NCBI GenBank assembly: GCA_001510455.1
Contig: LFFH01000026.1
Span: 1-17,024 of the forward strand
DNA from: Actinobacteria bacterium casp-actino8
GTDB taxonomy: Bacteria > Actinomycetota > Acidimicrobiia > Acidimicrobiales > Ilumatobacteraceae
Length of the DNA stretch: 17,024 bases
Direction of reading: 5' to 3'
Position numbers and translations under genes: made by a program. A model generated the notes under the pieces. That model had not been told where the DNA came from. It worked only from the letters and a program-made list of their open reading frames with translations, and did no database searches. Shown in pieces: positions 8,986 through 15,761 of the stretch (within the stretch, counting starts at the first letter, position 1; each line of letters starts with the position of its first letter).

Positions 8986-9578
8986 AGGACTCCCTTGGTG
9001 GACGGCACGCCACCACCTTCGACGCGGACTGCGTCACGGAGACTCCGACCGAGTCCTTTGAAGACGCACTCGACGATGTGATGCACGTTCGAGCCATGCT
9101 TCAACTCGACGTGCAACGTGATCGCGGCCGCCGTGGCGAACGACGACACTGCATGCTCGGCGAGGTTGGGGTCGAACGGCGGGTCACCGAGAGGAAGACA
9201 CTCGGGAATCGCGACGTTCCACACGACGAACGGCCGCCCCGAGAGATCGAGGGCGATCTCGCAGAGAGATTCGTCGAGAGGATAGAGACCACTCGCAAAG
9301 CGTCGGACTCCGGCTTTGTCGCCGAGAGCTTCGCGGAAAGCCTCGCCGAGGGCGATGGCGACGTCTTCCACCGTGTGATGCGTGTCGATGTGAATGTCAC
9401 CCGTCGCCGCGATCGAGAGATCGAATCCACCGTGCTTGCCGATCTGGCCGAGCATGTGGTCGTAGAACGGGATACCGGTGCTGATCGAGCACTCACCCGA
9501 GCCATCGAGGTCGATCTCGAGTTCGATCGACGTCTCGTTGGTGACGCGACGGCGGGATGCACGACGGGATGACGTCAT
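8982..9578 (-). CDS. hisB: Imidazoleglycerol-phosphate dehydratase
   Basis: HisB (IGPD) dehydrates imidazole glycerol phosphate to imidazole acetol phosphate. The protein is the monofunctional 198-residue form with no phosphatase domain. Manganese-binding motifs are clear: DTHHTVED at 65-72 and, in the second half, NVHHIVECVFK at 164-174. It also has FYDHMLGQIGKHGGF (38-52) and ends with the usual STKGVL. ATG 9578 is chosen over the longer open frame because it overlaps the hisC stop as ATGA and has a strong AGGAGGT ribosome binding site 6 bases upstream. Confidence 0.97.
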   Translation of the reverse strand: MTSSRRASRRRVTNETSIELEIDLDGSGECSISTGIPFYDHMLGQIGKHGGFDLSIAATGDIHIDTHHTVEDVAIALGEAFREALGDKAGVRRFASGLYPLDESLCEIALDLSGRPFVVWNVAIPECLPLGDPPFDPNLAEHAVSSFATAAAITLHVELKHGSNVHHIVECVFKGLGRSLRDAVRVEGGGVPSTKGVL

Positions 9579-10636
9579 GACAGGACCTCCTGAAGGGAAT
9601 CGAGGAAGATGCGGTTCTCGTCGGGGGTTCCGATGGTGACTCGCAAACAGTCGGCGAGGCGTGGCCAACCCGAGCAATCGCGCACGAGCACACCGCGATC
9701 GAGGAGACCCTTCCACACCGCACGGCCACTCGTCTCGTGTGGACGGAAGAGAACGAAGTTGGCGCCACTCGGAAAGACGGTGACGGGCAGGGCGGCCAAT
9801 GCTTCGACGAGGCGATTTCGCTCATCGACGATTCGCTCGACACGGGAGTTCATCTCGTCGAGATATCGAACCGCCAACACCCCGGCGATCTGCTTCACGG
9901 CATCGAGATGATAAGGAAGAACGACCTTCTCGAGTTCGTCGACCATCCAGCGAGGAGCGATCACGTACCCGAGTCGTCCGGCGGCCATGCTCCAGGTCTT
10001 GGAGAACGTACGGACCACCGCAACCGACGAATCGTCGGTGACGAGCGACTGAGCGCTCCACGACGAGAACTGTCCGTAGGCCTCGTCGACCACCACGAGG
10101 CCCGGCGCCATGTCGACCACCGCTCGCACGTCGTTCTCGCTGTCGACTACACCCGTGGGGTTGTTCGGTGAGCACAGGAAGGTGACCGAAGGTCGAGCGA
10201 TGTCGACGACGCGACGGACCTCGTCGAGGTCGAGAACGAATCCGGCACCCCGCTCCCCTTCGACCACCGTGGCACCGGTCAACCGAGCGATGTGGCCGTG
10301 GAGCTGATACGTGGGTTCGAAAGTCGCCACCGAGCGACCGGGCCCAGCGAAGGTGAGAAGAATCGTCTGCAGGACCTCGTTGCTCCCGTTGGCCGCGAAG
10401 ACCATCGAGGGATCGACGCCATGGAGAGTGGCAATGGCTTCGCGGAGAGCCGAGGCCGAACGATCGGGGTACCGGTTCCACGACACGCGAGCCACTTCGG
10501 CCGCCAGTGCGTCACGAAATCCCGCTGGTGGCTCGTCAGGAGCCTCGTTCGTGTTCAGCCGAACGGCGACGTCGACCTGAGGTGAGTGGTAACCCTCGAG
10601 GGCCCGTAGATCGTCACGAATCGACACTCGCGTCAC
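9575..10636 (-). CDS. hisC: Histidinol-phosphate aminotransferase
   Basis: HisC is a PLP-dependent class I/II aminotransferase that converts imidazole acetol phosphate and glutamate to histidinol phosphate. It is 353 residues long, normal for the family. The PLP lysine is K213 in FSKTWSMAAGRLGY. Other fold-type I markers are RLNTNEAP (26-33), NRYPD (54-58), SPNNPTG (156-162) and DEAY (184-187). Some HisC proteins also use aromatic keto acids, which the sequence does not settle. GTG 10636 lies exactly 6 bases after TAACCT, so a leaderless mRNA is likely and hisC should be the first gene of the his operon. hisD, often upstream of hisC in actinobacteria, is absent here. Confidence 0.95.
   Translation of the reverse strand: MTRVSIRDDLRALEGYHSPQVDVAVRLNTNEAPDEPPAGFRDALAAEVARVSWNRYPDRSASALREAIATLHGVDPSMVFAANGSNEVLQTILLTFAGPGRSVATFEPTYQLHGHIARLTGATVVEGERGAGFVLDLDEVRRVVDIARPSVTFLCSPNNPTGVVDSENDVRAVVDMAPGLVVVDEAYGQFSSWSAQSLVTDDSSVAVVRTFSKTWSMAAGRLGYVIAPRWMVDELEKVVLPYHLDAVKQIAGVLAVRYLDEMNSRVERIVDERNRLVEALAALPVTVFPSGANFVLFRPHETSGRAVWKGLLDRGVLVRDCSGWPRLADCLRVTIGTPDENRIFLDSLQEVLS
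9585..9591 (-). promoter_or_regulatory. Strong Shine-Dalgarno for hisB
   Basis: The minus strand reads AGGAGGT followed by six bases and ATG 9578. It is the best Shine-Dalgarno in the window and lies inside the last codons of hisC. It decides the hisB start and contrasts with the apparently leaderless start of hisC itself. Confidence 0.85.
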
Positions 10637-10642
10637 ACGACG

Positions 10643-10648
10643 AGGTTA
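10643..10648 (-). promoter_or_regulatory. Putative -10 element (TAACCT) of the his operon
   Basis: On the minus strand TAACCT matches TANNNT and is followed by CGTCGT and then the hisC GTG. This places the likely transcription start at the start codon. No -35-like TTG element is seen at the usual distance. There is no room for a his leader peptide or T-box between this site and hisC. Confidence 0.55.
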
Positions 10649-10687
10649 CCGACGACCCTCCCCCGGCCGAGGACGAGTTGGGCGGTC

Positions 10688-10693
10688 TAGGGT
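10688..10693 (+). promoter_or_regulatory. Putative -10 element (TAGGGT) for the 68-residue protein gene
   Basis: TAGGGT matches TANNNT and is followed by six bases (GCGAGG) and GTG 10700. It faces away from the hisC promoter about 40 bases off. The GCGAGG could alternatively be read as a very close ribosome binding site, but there would be almost no spacer. Confidence 0.5.
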
Positions 10694-10699
10694 GCGAGG

Positions 10700-10906
10700 G
10701 TGCCCGGGAAAGACCTGACGACGATCGCTGCCGAACTCGCCGTGATGGCCGACGGTACGGAGCGTTACTTCGAACGGGTGCGAGAACTCGGGTCGTCCCA
10801 CCTCGGTGACGACCTCGAAGATCTCCTCGCCGCCGTCCACGAGGCGGAGAGAACTCTGCGATCGGCGCACCGCGCTCTACTTCGCGCCACGCGCCTTGCC
10901 AGCTGA
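10700..10906 (+). CDS. Hypothetical small alpha-helical protein, 68 residues
   Basis: I do not recognise this protein. It is acidic to neutral, rich in Ala, Leu, Glu and Arg, and has no membrane segment, signal peptide or cysteine. Residues 37-67 have regularly spaced leucines (L39, L42, L43, L53, L60) between charged residues, which suggests an amphipathic helix or short coiled coil. Support for it being real is that it fills the otherwise empty 240 bases between hisC and nth and that GTG 10700 sits 6 bases after a TANNNT hexamer. Its last 30 bases overlap the convergent nth gene. An opposing open frame at 10870-10646 has less support. Confidence 0.6.
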   Translation: MPGKDLTTIAAELAVMADGTERYFERVRELGSSHLGDDLEDLLAAVHEAERTLRSAHRALLRATRLAS

Positions 10907-11542
10907 CGGGCAGATATCGGCGAGCTCGCAAACGTCACAACGCGGCCGACGCGCGTCGCACACACGACGACCGTGCAGGATCAGTCGGAGGCTGAAGCGT
11001 CCCCACTCTTCACCGGGCAGATATCGATTGAGATCGAGCTCCACTTTCACCGGATCGGTCTCGCGTGTCAGACCCAGGCGACGGGACAGACGACCGACGT
11101 GAGTGTCGACCGGAAGCCCGGGAAGGTCGAAAGCCACGCTCCGAACCACGTTCCCGGTCTTTCGACCCACACCGGGAAGAGTGACCAGATCGTCGAGGTC
11201 GGTCGGCACTTCACCATCGAATCGCTCGACGAGGGCTCGCGCCATTCCGATGAGATTGCGAGCCTTCGACTGATAGAAGCCGGTCGAGCGAATCAGTTTC
11301 TCGACCGAAGCCGGCTCGGCCACCGAGAGGGACTCGGCATCGGGATAAGCCGCGAACAGATCAGGAGTCACCATGTTGACCCGCACGTCGGTGCACTGAG
11401 CCGACAAAATCGTGGCGGCCAACAACTCGTAAGGATTGTTGTGCACGAGTTCGCATTCGGCCCCCGGGTACGAAACCGCCAGCCGTCGAGCCACTTCCGC
11501 TGTGCGCGCCTCCGCGTTGTTCGGACGTCGACGAGCAGCCAT
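10877..11542 (-). CDS. nth: Endonuclease III (DNA glycosylase/AP lyase)
   Basis: Nth removes oxidised pyrimidines from DNA and nicks the resulting abasic site in base-excision repair. The protein is 221 residues. The helix-hairpin-helix segment [12 protein letters not shown] (122-133) contains the catalytic lysine K128, and D146 in PVDTHVGR is the catalytic aspartate. A C-terminal iron-sulfur cluster motif C-x6-C-x2-C-x5-C is formed by C195, C202, C205 and C211, which rules out MutY as the first choice because the MutY C-terminal domain is also missing. ATG 11542 follows TACTGT by 6 bases, so the transcript is probably leaderless. It is divergent from mshD with 53 bases between start codons. 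Confidence 0.96.
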   Translation of the reverse strand: MAARRRPNNAEARTAEVARRLAVSYPGAECELVHNNPYELLAATILSAQCTDVRVNMVTPDLFAAYPDAESLSVAEPASVEKLIRSTGFYQSKARNLIGMARALVERFDGEVPTDLDDLVTLPGVGRKTGNVVRSVAFDLPGLPVDTHVGRLSRRLGLTRETDPVKVELDLNRYLPGEEWGRFSLRLILHGRRVCDARRPRCDVCELADICPSAGKARGAK

Positions 11543-11548
11543 CGCCCG

Positions 11549-11554
11549 ACAGTA
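11549..11554 (-). promoter_or_regulatory. Putative -10 element (TACTGT) of nth
   Basis: The minus strand reads TACTGT, then CGGGCG, then ATG 11542. The 6-base spacing matches the hisC, mshD and aldo/keto reductase starts. No clear -35 is visible. Confidence 0.5.
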
Positions 11555-11583
11555 CCGAACGACCCCTCGATGGGGGCGAGCGG

Positions 11584-11589
11584 TAACGT
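11584..11589 (+). promoter_or_regulatory. Putative -10 element (TAACGT) of mshD
   Basis: TAACGT is followed by GCCCTC and ATG 11596, again a 6-base spacing that fits a leaderless mRNA. It should drive the mshD - oligoendopeptidase - rlmN unit. The nth -10 lies about 30 bases away on the other strand, with a CCCC/GGGG inverted repeat (11563-11576) between them. Confidence 0.5.
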
Positions 11590-11595
11590 GCCCTC

Positions 11596-12516
11596 ATGAG
11601 GTTCCTCGACATCAAACGTCAGATGGAACCCGACGATATCGCCGTCGTCCGTGACCTCATTCGGGACGCCGAACGCGCCGACGGACACCGCCCTCTCTCA
11701 GATCACCTCTGGCTCGATCTCGTCGACGGAGGTCGCGAGGGATTCGCCGGCCTGGTGGCGTGGGAGCCCGGCCACGAGCACCCCGTGGCCTACGCGCAAG
11801 TGAGTCGGGGACACGACTCGTTCTCGGTCGAACTCGTCGTTCATCCCCACCATCGTTACGAGATGAACGCGATCGGCCCCGAACTGATGGGGGCCGCTCT
11901 CGAGGTCGTGGCGGAATCAGGTGGAGGACACGTGCATTGGTGGGTGTTCGAACCAACCGTCAGCCACGACGATCTCGCAACGGGCCTCGGACTCCGACCC
12001 GGACGAACCCTCCACCAGATGCGTCGTTCACTCCCCGTATCGGCGTCCGATCGTGCGAGTGCCCTGCCGACTCGCGCTTTCGTCGCCGGCCACGACGAGG
12101 ACGAGTGGCTCCGAGTGAACAATGCCGCCTTCGGATGGCACCCCGAACAAGGTGGCTGGGATCGCGACACTCTGGCGTCGCGCCTGTCCCAGCCGTGGTT
12201 CGATGCCGATGGATTTCGCATCCACGAGATCGACGGGACCATGGCCGGCTTTTGCTGGACCAAGATTCATCACGACACCGAGCCGGTCCTCGGCGAGATC
12301 TACGTCATCGCCGTGGATCCGGCGCACCACGGACGAGGTCTCGGTCGCGGACTCGTGGTCAGCGGACTCGAGAGCATTGCAGCGCGTGGAGTGACCACGG
12401 CGATGCTCTACGTGGACGCCGACAATGCCCTCGCCGTCACGATGTACGAAGATCTCGGTTTTCGCGTCCACCGGACCGATCGCTCGTACGTCGGCGACGT
12501 ATCGCCGACGAAATGA
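11596..12516 (+). CDS. mshD: Mycothiol synthase (mycothiol acetyltransferase)
   Basis: MshD performs the last step of mycothiol synthesis: it acetylates Cys-GlcN-Ins with acetyl-CoA. The 306-residue protein has two GNAT domains, as the family does. The first (about 1-145) is degenerate. The second (about 160-300) carries the active signature: AFGWHPEQGGW at 178-188, GFCWTKIHHD at 218-227, GEIYVIAVDP at 233-242 and the CoA pyrophosphate loop HHGRGLGRG at 244-252, followed by LYVDADNALAVTMYEDLGF (271-289). HPEQGGW and the WTKxH block separate MshD from generic GNATs. This is strong evidence for an actinobacterium. The stop TGA overlaps the first ATG of the 14-base repeat that follows. Confidence 0.95.
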   Translation: MRFLDIKRQMEPDDIAVVRDLIRDAERADGHRPLSDHLWLDLVDGGREGFAGLVAWEPGHEHPVAYAQVSRGHDSFSVELVVHPHHRYEMNAIGPELMGAALEVVAESGGGHVHWWVFEPTVSHDDLATGLGLRPGRTLHQMRRSLPVSASDRASALPTRAFVAGHDEDEWLRVNNAAFGWHPEQGGWDRDTLASRLSQPWFDADGFRIHEIDGTMAGFCWTKIHHDTEPVLGEIYVIAVDPAHHGRGLGRGLVVSGLESIAARGVTTAMLYVDADNALAVTMYEDLGFRVHRTDRSYVGDVSPTK

Positions 12517-12554
12517 GAACGACGACATGAGAACGACGACATGAGAGCGACGAC
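12513..12554 (+). repeat. Three tandem copies of a 14-base unit
   Basis: The unit ATGAGAACGACGAC occurs at 12513-12526 and 12527-12540 exactly, and at 12541-12554 with one change (A to G). The array starts on the last codons of mshD and ends 3 bases before the oligoendopeptidase ATG. The length is not a multiple of three, so each copy lies in a different frame. Two identical adjacent copies point to recent slippage or duplication. Confidence 0.9.
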
Positions 12555-12561
12555 ACGATGA
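12513..12561 (+). other. Chain of three mini-ORFs joined by ATGA overlaps
   Basis: Each repeat copy begins with ATG and runs into a TGA that overlaps the next ATG by the sequence ATGA. The mini-ORFs are 12513-12530 (MRTTT), 12527-12544 (MRTTT) and 12541-12561 (MRATTR). The first ATG overlaps the mshD stop and the last TGA overlaps the start of the oligoendopeptidase gene at 12558. A ribosome finishing mshD could in principle restart step by step along this chain. Whether the mini-ORFs are translated is not known. Confidence 0.5.
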
Positions 12562-14363
12562 CCGACACCTCATTGCCCACCTGGAGTGTTTCCGACGTCC
12601 ATGAGTCACTGACCAGTCGATCCTTCGTCGATGCCATGGAGAGAATCGGGGCTCGGGTTCATCGTCTCGAGTCGCTCTTCGACGAGCTCGACATTCGTGC
12701 GAGTGAGACGCCGCACGTCGACGAATCGACAGGCGTCCGAGTCGACCGCGCTGTGGTCGCCTTCAACGAGACGGCGGCCGAGCTCGAAGTGCTCGAGGCT
12801 TACGTGTACGCAACGGTGTCGACCGACTCTCGCGACGAGACGGCTCAGTCGTCGCTCTCCGAACTCGACGTCCTCGGCTCGCGCGTCACTCCCCTTCTCG
12901 CCCGTCTCGCCGACTTCGTCGACGATCACGGCGTCGAGGATCTCGCAGCAGTGAGTGACGAGGCTCGCGACCACCTCGGGCCGCTCACCCGTCTCGCCGC
13001 GCGCTCGGCCCATCAGATGAGCGAGATCGAAGAGGGCCTCTACGCCGAACTCTCGACGACCGGCTCGTCGGCCTGGGGGCGACTGCAGGCCGACGTGACC
13101 TCCCAGCTCGCCGCCGACGTGAATCTTCCCTCCGGACGCACTCGGCTCCCCATGCCGGCGGTTCGCGGTTTGGCATCGGATGCCGACCCGCTCGTTCGAC
13201 GAGCCGCTTACGACGCCGAGATGGAGGCCTGGCCCTCGGTTGCCACCGCCTGTGCTGCCGCCATGAACGCGATCAAAGGAGAGGCCAACGCGATCAACCG
13301 GCGACGTCGGTGGGACGCACCGATCGATGCATCCTTATACGCCAACAGTGTGAGCCGGCCGACTTTCGAGGCCATGCAGTCTGCGGTCGCGTCGGCCCTT
13401 CCGGATTTCCGGTCCTGGATGCGCGCCAAAGCCGCCCTCCATGGGCACGACGGTGGCCTGCCTTGGTGGGACCTGGTCGCCCCGCTTCCGGTCTCGGCGC
13501 GGTCGGTCACCTGGAACGAATCGATCGATCTCGTTCGGAGCGCGTTCGGCGAATTCAGCAGCGCTCTCGGCGGACTGGTCGATCGGGCGATTTCCGAATC
13601 GTGGATCGATGCTCCCCCACGCGACGGAAAGGTCGGTGGTGCCTTCTGCATGTCGTTCGTCGAGGATCGATCGCTCATCCTGCTGAACTGGAGTGGTTCA
13701 CTCGAGTCGACGCAGACGACGGCCCACGAACTCGGGCACGCCTATCACAACGTTCAACTCGCCGGGCGCACGGCCCTGCAGAAGCGCCTCCCGATGGCGC
13801 TCGCCGAGACGGCGAGCATCTTCTGCGAAACCCTCGTCGTCGAAGCCGGACTCGAACGACTCACCGGCCTCGATCGCCTCGCCCTTCTCGACGTCGATCT
13901 TCTGGGTTCGAATCAGGTGGTCGTCGACATCCACAGTCGATTCCTCTTCGAGACCGAAGTGTTCGCCCGTCGCCAGCGGCGCACGCTCGGTGTCCAGGAA
14001 CTCGACGAGATGATGCTCGATGCACAAGCCCGCGCGTACGGCGACGGACTCGACCTCGACACGAGACATCCGCACATGTGGGTCCTGAAGCCTCACTACT
14101 ACGGCAGCCATTTCTACAACTGGCCGTACACCTACGGCCTTCTCTTCGGGCTCGGCCTGTACGCACGTTTCCGCGAGGATCCTGATCGTTTTCGATCCGG
14201 TTACGACGACCTTCTCTCTCGAGCCGGCATGAACACGGCCGAAGAGCTCGGACTGGCTTTCGGACTCGACGTCACCGACGAAGCTTTCTGGACGGCGAGC
14301 CTCGACGTGTTACGAGCCCGTATGAACGAATACCGAACCTTGGCCTCGTCCTTGGACCTCTGA
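12558..14363 (+). CDS. pepF: M3 family oligoendopeptidase (PepF type)
   Basis: This is a cytoplasmic zinc metallopeptidase of family M3 that degrades short peptides. The 601-residue length fits the PepF branch. The zinc motif HELGHAYHN is at 390-398, with H390 and H394 as ligands and E391 as the catalytic base. The third ligand is E417 in ALAETASIFCET. The C-terminal region has the tyrosine-rich HYYGSHFYNWPYTYGLLFG stretch (about 578-1 turn before the end of the catalytic lobe, bases 14090-14150) typical of substrate binding in M3 enzymes. The N-terminal 200 residues are the helical lid. ATG 12558 has only a weak GAGAG upstream; translation may be coupled to mshD through the mini-ORF chain. 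rlmN starts 2 bases after the stop. Confidence 0.93.
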   Translation: MTDTSLPTWSVSDVHESLTSRSFVDAMERIGARVHRLESLFDELDIRASETPHVDESTGVRVDRAVVAFNETAAELEVLEAYVYATVSTDSRDETAQSSLSELDVLGSRVTPLLARLADFVDDHGVEDLAAVSDEARDHLGPLTRLAARSAHQMSEIEEGLYAELSTTGSSAWGRLQADVTSQLAADVNLPSGRTRLPMPAVRGLASDADPLVRRAAYDAEMEAWPSVATACAAAMNAIKGEANAINRRRRWDAPIDASLYANSVSRPTFEAMQSAVASALPDFRSWMRAKAALHGHDGGLPWWDLVAPLPVSARSVTWNESIDLVRSAFGEFSSALGGLVDRAISESWIDAPPRDGKVGGAFCMSFVEDRSLILLNWSGSLESTQTTAHELGHAYHNVQLAGRTALQKRLPMALAETASIFCETLVVEAGLERLTGLDRLALLDVDLLGSNQVVVDIHSRFLFETEVFARRQRRTLGVQELDEMMLDAQARAYGDGLDLDTRHPHMWVLKPHYYGSHFYNWPYTYGLLFGLGLYARFREDPDRFRSGYDDLLSRAGMNTAEELGLAFGLDVTDEAFWTASLDVLRARMNEYRTLASSLDL

Positions 14364-14365
14364 TC

Positions 14366-15424
14366 ATGTCCCGGTCACCGCACTCCTTCCGCTATTCGGT
14401 TTCTCGCGAAGAACTGTCGTCGATTCTCGACGATCAACCACGATTTCGCGTCGATCAGGTCTGGAAGGGCTTGTATGACGAATTGGCCGATCCCATCGAG
14501 ATGACAAATCTGCCCAAGGATCTGCGAACGCGACTCGACGTGGCGCTCCCGCTCGCCCTGACTCCGGTGACCGAGTCGACATCCGATCGCGGCGACACGA
14601 TCAAGTTCCTGTGGGAACTCGACGGTGGGAGTCGGATCGAAACGGTTCTCATGCTCTATCCCGATCGAGCCACGGTGTGTGTCAGCACTCAGGCCGGTTG
14701 CGCCATGGCGTGCGGATTCTGCGCCACCGGCCAAGCCGGTTTCACTCGGCACCTCACAGCCGGTGAAATCGTCGAGCAGGTCGTGCTCGCCTCACGTCGG
14801 GCCAAGAACCTCGGTCGACGAGTGTCGAACGTCGTCTACATGGGAATGGGTGAACCATTGGCCAACGAGGAGCCGGTATGGGAGTCGCTCGTTCGTCTGC
14901 ACGACGACTGCAAGATGTCGGCTCGCCATCTCACCGTGAGCACCGTCGGCATCGTTCCGGGGATTCGACGCCTCGCCGAACGGCCTCTACCGGTCAATCT
15001 CGCCGTCAGCCTGCACGCCGCCAACGACGCGCTGCGCGACGCCCTGGTGCCGATCAACAAGCGCTACCCACTCGGCGATCTGATGAAAGCCTGTCAGGAC
15101 CATCTCGATGCCAAAGGACGCCGACTCAGTTTCGAATGGGCGATGATCGATCAGGTGAACGACCGTCCGAGTGATGCAGTGGAGTTGGCCGGACTCTGTC
15201 GCTCTCTCAGCCTGCCGGCTCACGTGAATCTCATTCCGCTCAATCCCACGCCCGGCTACCCGGTTCGCGGTTCGAGTCGGTCGAAGGTTCACGCTTTCCG
15301 CGACCAACTCGAATCCTTGGGCGTGAACGCCACTGTTCGCCAGAATCGCGGTACCGAGATCGCCGCCGCTTGCGGCCAGTTGGCGGCCGGTCAGCCAGTG
15401 AAGATCACGTCACGTCACGAATGA
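14366..15424 (+). CDS. rlmN: Dual-specificity 23S rRNA/tRNA adenine-C2 methyltransferase RlmN
   Basis: RlmN is a radical-SAM enzyme that methylates C2 of A2503 in 23S rRNA and A37 in some tRNAs. The 352-residue protein has the CxxxCxxC iron-sulfur motif at C112, C116 and C119. It also has the two mechanistic cysteines in the expected places: C105 in RATVCVSTQ and C336 in AAACGQL. SAM-contacting MGMGEPLAN is at 159-167 and the LNPTPGYPV motif at 292-300. The lack of Cfr-specific features and the housekeeping context favour RlmN over the resistance enzyme Cfr. ATG 14366 is 2 bases after the oligoendopeptidase stop, with no strong Shine-Dalgarno, so coupling is likely. The 3' end overlaps the convergent DUF6285-like gene by 20 bases. 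Confidence 0.96.
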   Translation: MSRSPHSFRYSVSREELSSILDDQPRFRVDQVWKGLYDELADPIEMTNLPKDLRTRLDVALPLALTPVTESTSDRGDTIKFLWELDGGSRIETVLMLYPDRATVCVSTQAGCAMACGFCATGQAGFTRHLTAGEIVEQVVLASRRAKNLGRRVSNVVYMGMGEPLANEEPVWESLVRLHDDCKMSARHLTVSTVGIVPGIRRLAERPLPVNLAVSLHAANDALRDALVPINKRYPLGDLMKACQDHLDAKGRRLSFEWAMIDQVNDRPSDAVELAGLCRSLSLPAHVNLIPLNPTPGYPVRGSSRSKVHAFRDQLESLGVNATVRQNRGTEIAAACGQLAAGQPVKITSRHE

Positions 15425-15761
15425 CGTAAGCCGGATTGGCCACCGAGAGCTTGGCCAGAACGTCGGCTCGTACGGCATCGACCACCTCGTCGAGCCGGTC
15501 GTCGAGCTGGCCCGAACGGATCGCATCGGCCAATTCGTCCGTCGAGTTCACACCGAGGTCGGCCAGACGTCTCTCGTGATCATGCATCTGGTCCGCTCCG
15601 AGTTCGAGCTCACGTTCGACCATGGCCAGGACGTTGATCGCGACCCGCGTGTGGAATTGAAGCCGTCCCGAGGTGCCGGAAAGTACGTCCCGCTCGAGCC
15701 ACTCGCGTACCGACTCGACGAGATCGTGAGCCGAAGGAACGTCATGGAGTTCGGACATCAT
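15405..15761 (-). CDS. DUF6285-like protein of unknown function
   Basis: This 118-residue protein resembles the small proteins labelled DUF6285, which are often found beside phosphotransferases of the ACAD10/11-like type. That family call is from memory of the motif 'LQFHTRVAINVLAMVEREL' (about 34-52) and from context. It is helical, charged and has no signal peptide or membrane segment. A start at TTG 15782 is possible, but ATG 15761 is preferred because it overlaps the stop of the upstream phosphotransferase gene as ATGA. A second ATG follows directly at 15758. Tight coupling to the phosphotransferase suggests the two proteins act together, perhaps as subunits of one enzyme; this is inference. 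Confidence 0.75.
   Translation of the reverse strand: MMSELHDVPSAHDLVESVREWLERDVLSGTSGRLQFHTRVAINVLAMVERELELGADQMHDHERRLADLGVNSTDELADAIRSGQLDDRLDEVVDAVRADVLAKLSVANPAYVIRDVT

Noticed and set aside
10646..10870. Minus-strand open frame of 74 codons in the hisC-nth gap
   Set aside because: It competes with the 10700-10906 gene, which has a better-placed -10; its C-terminal part is a low-complexity Pro/Arg run.
11563..11576. CCCC-TCGAT-GGGGG inverted repeat midway between the nth and mshD starts, as a shared operator
   Set aside because: The arms are only four bases and the position alone does not support a regulator site.
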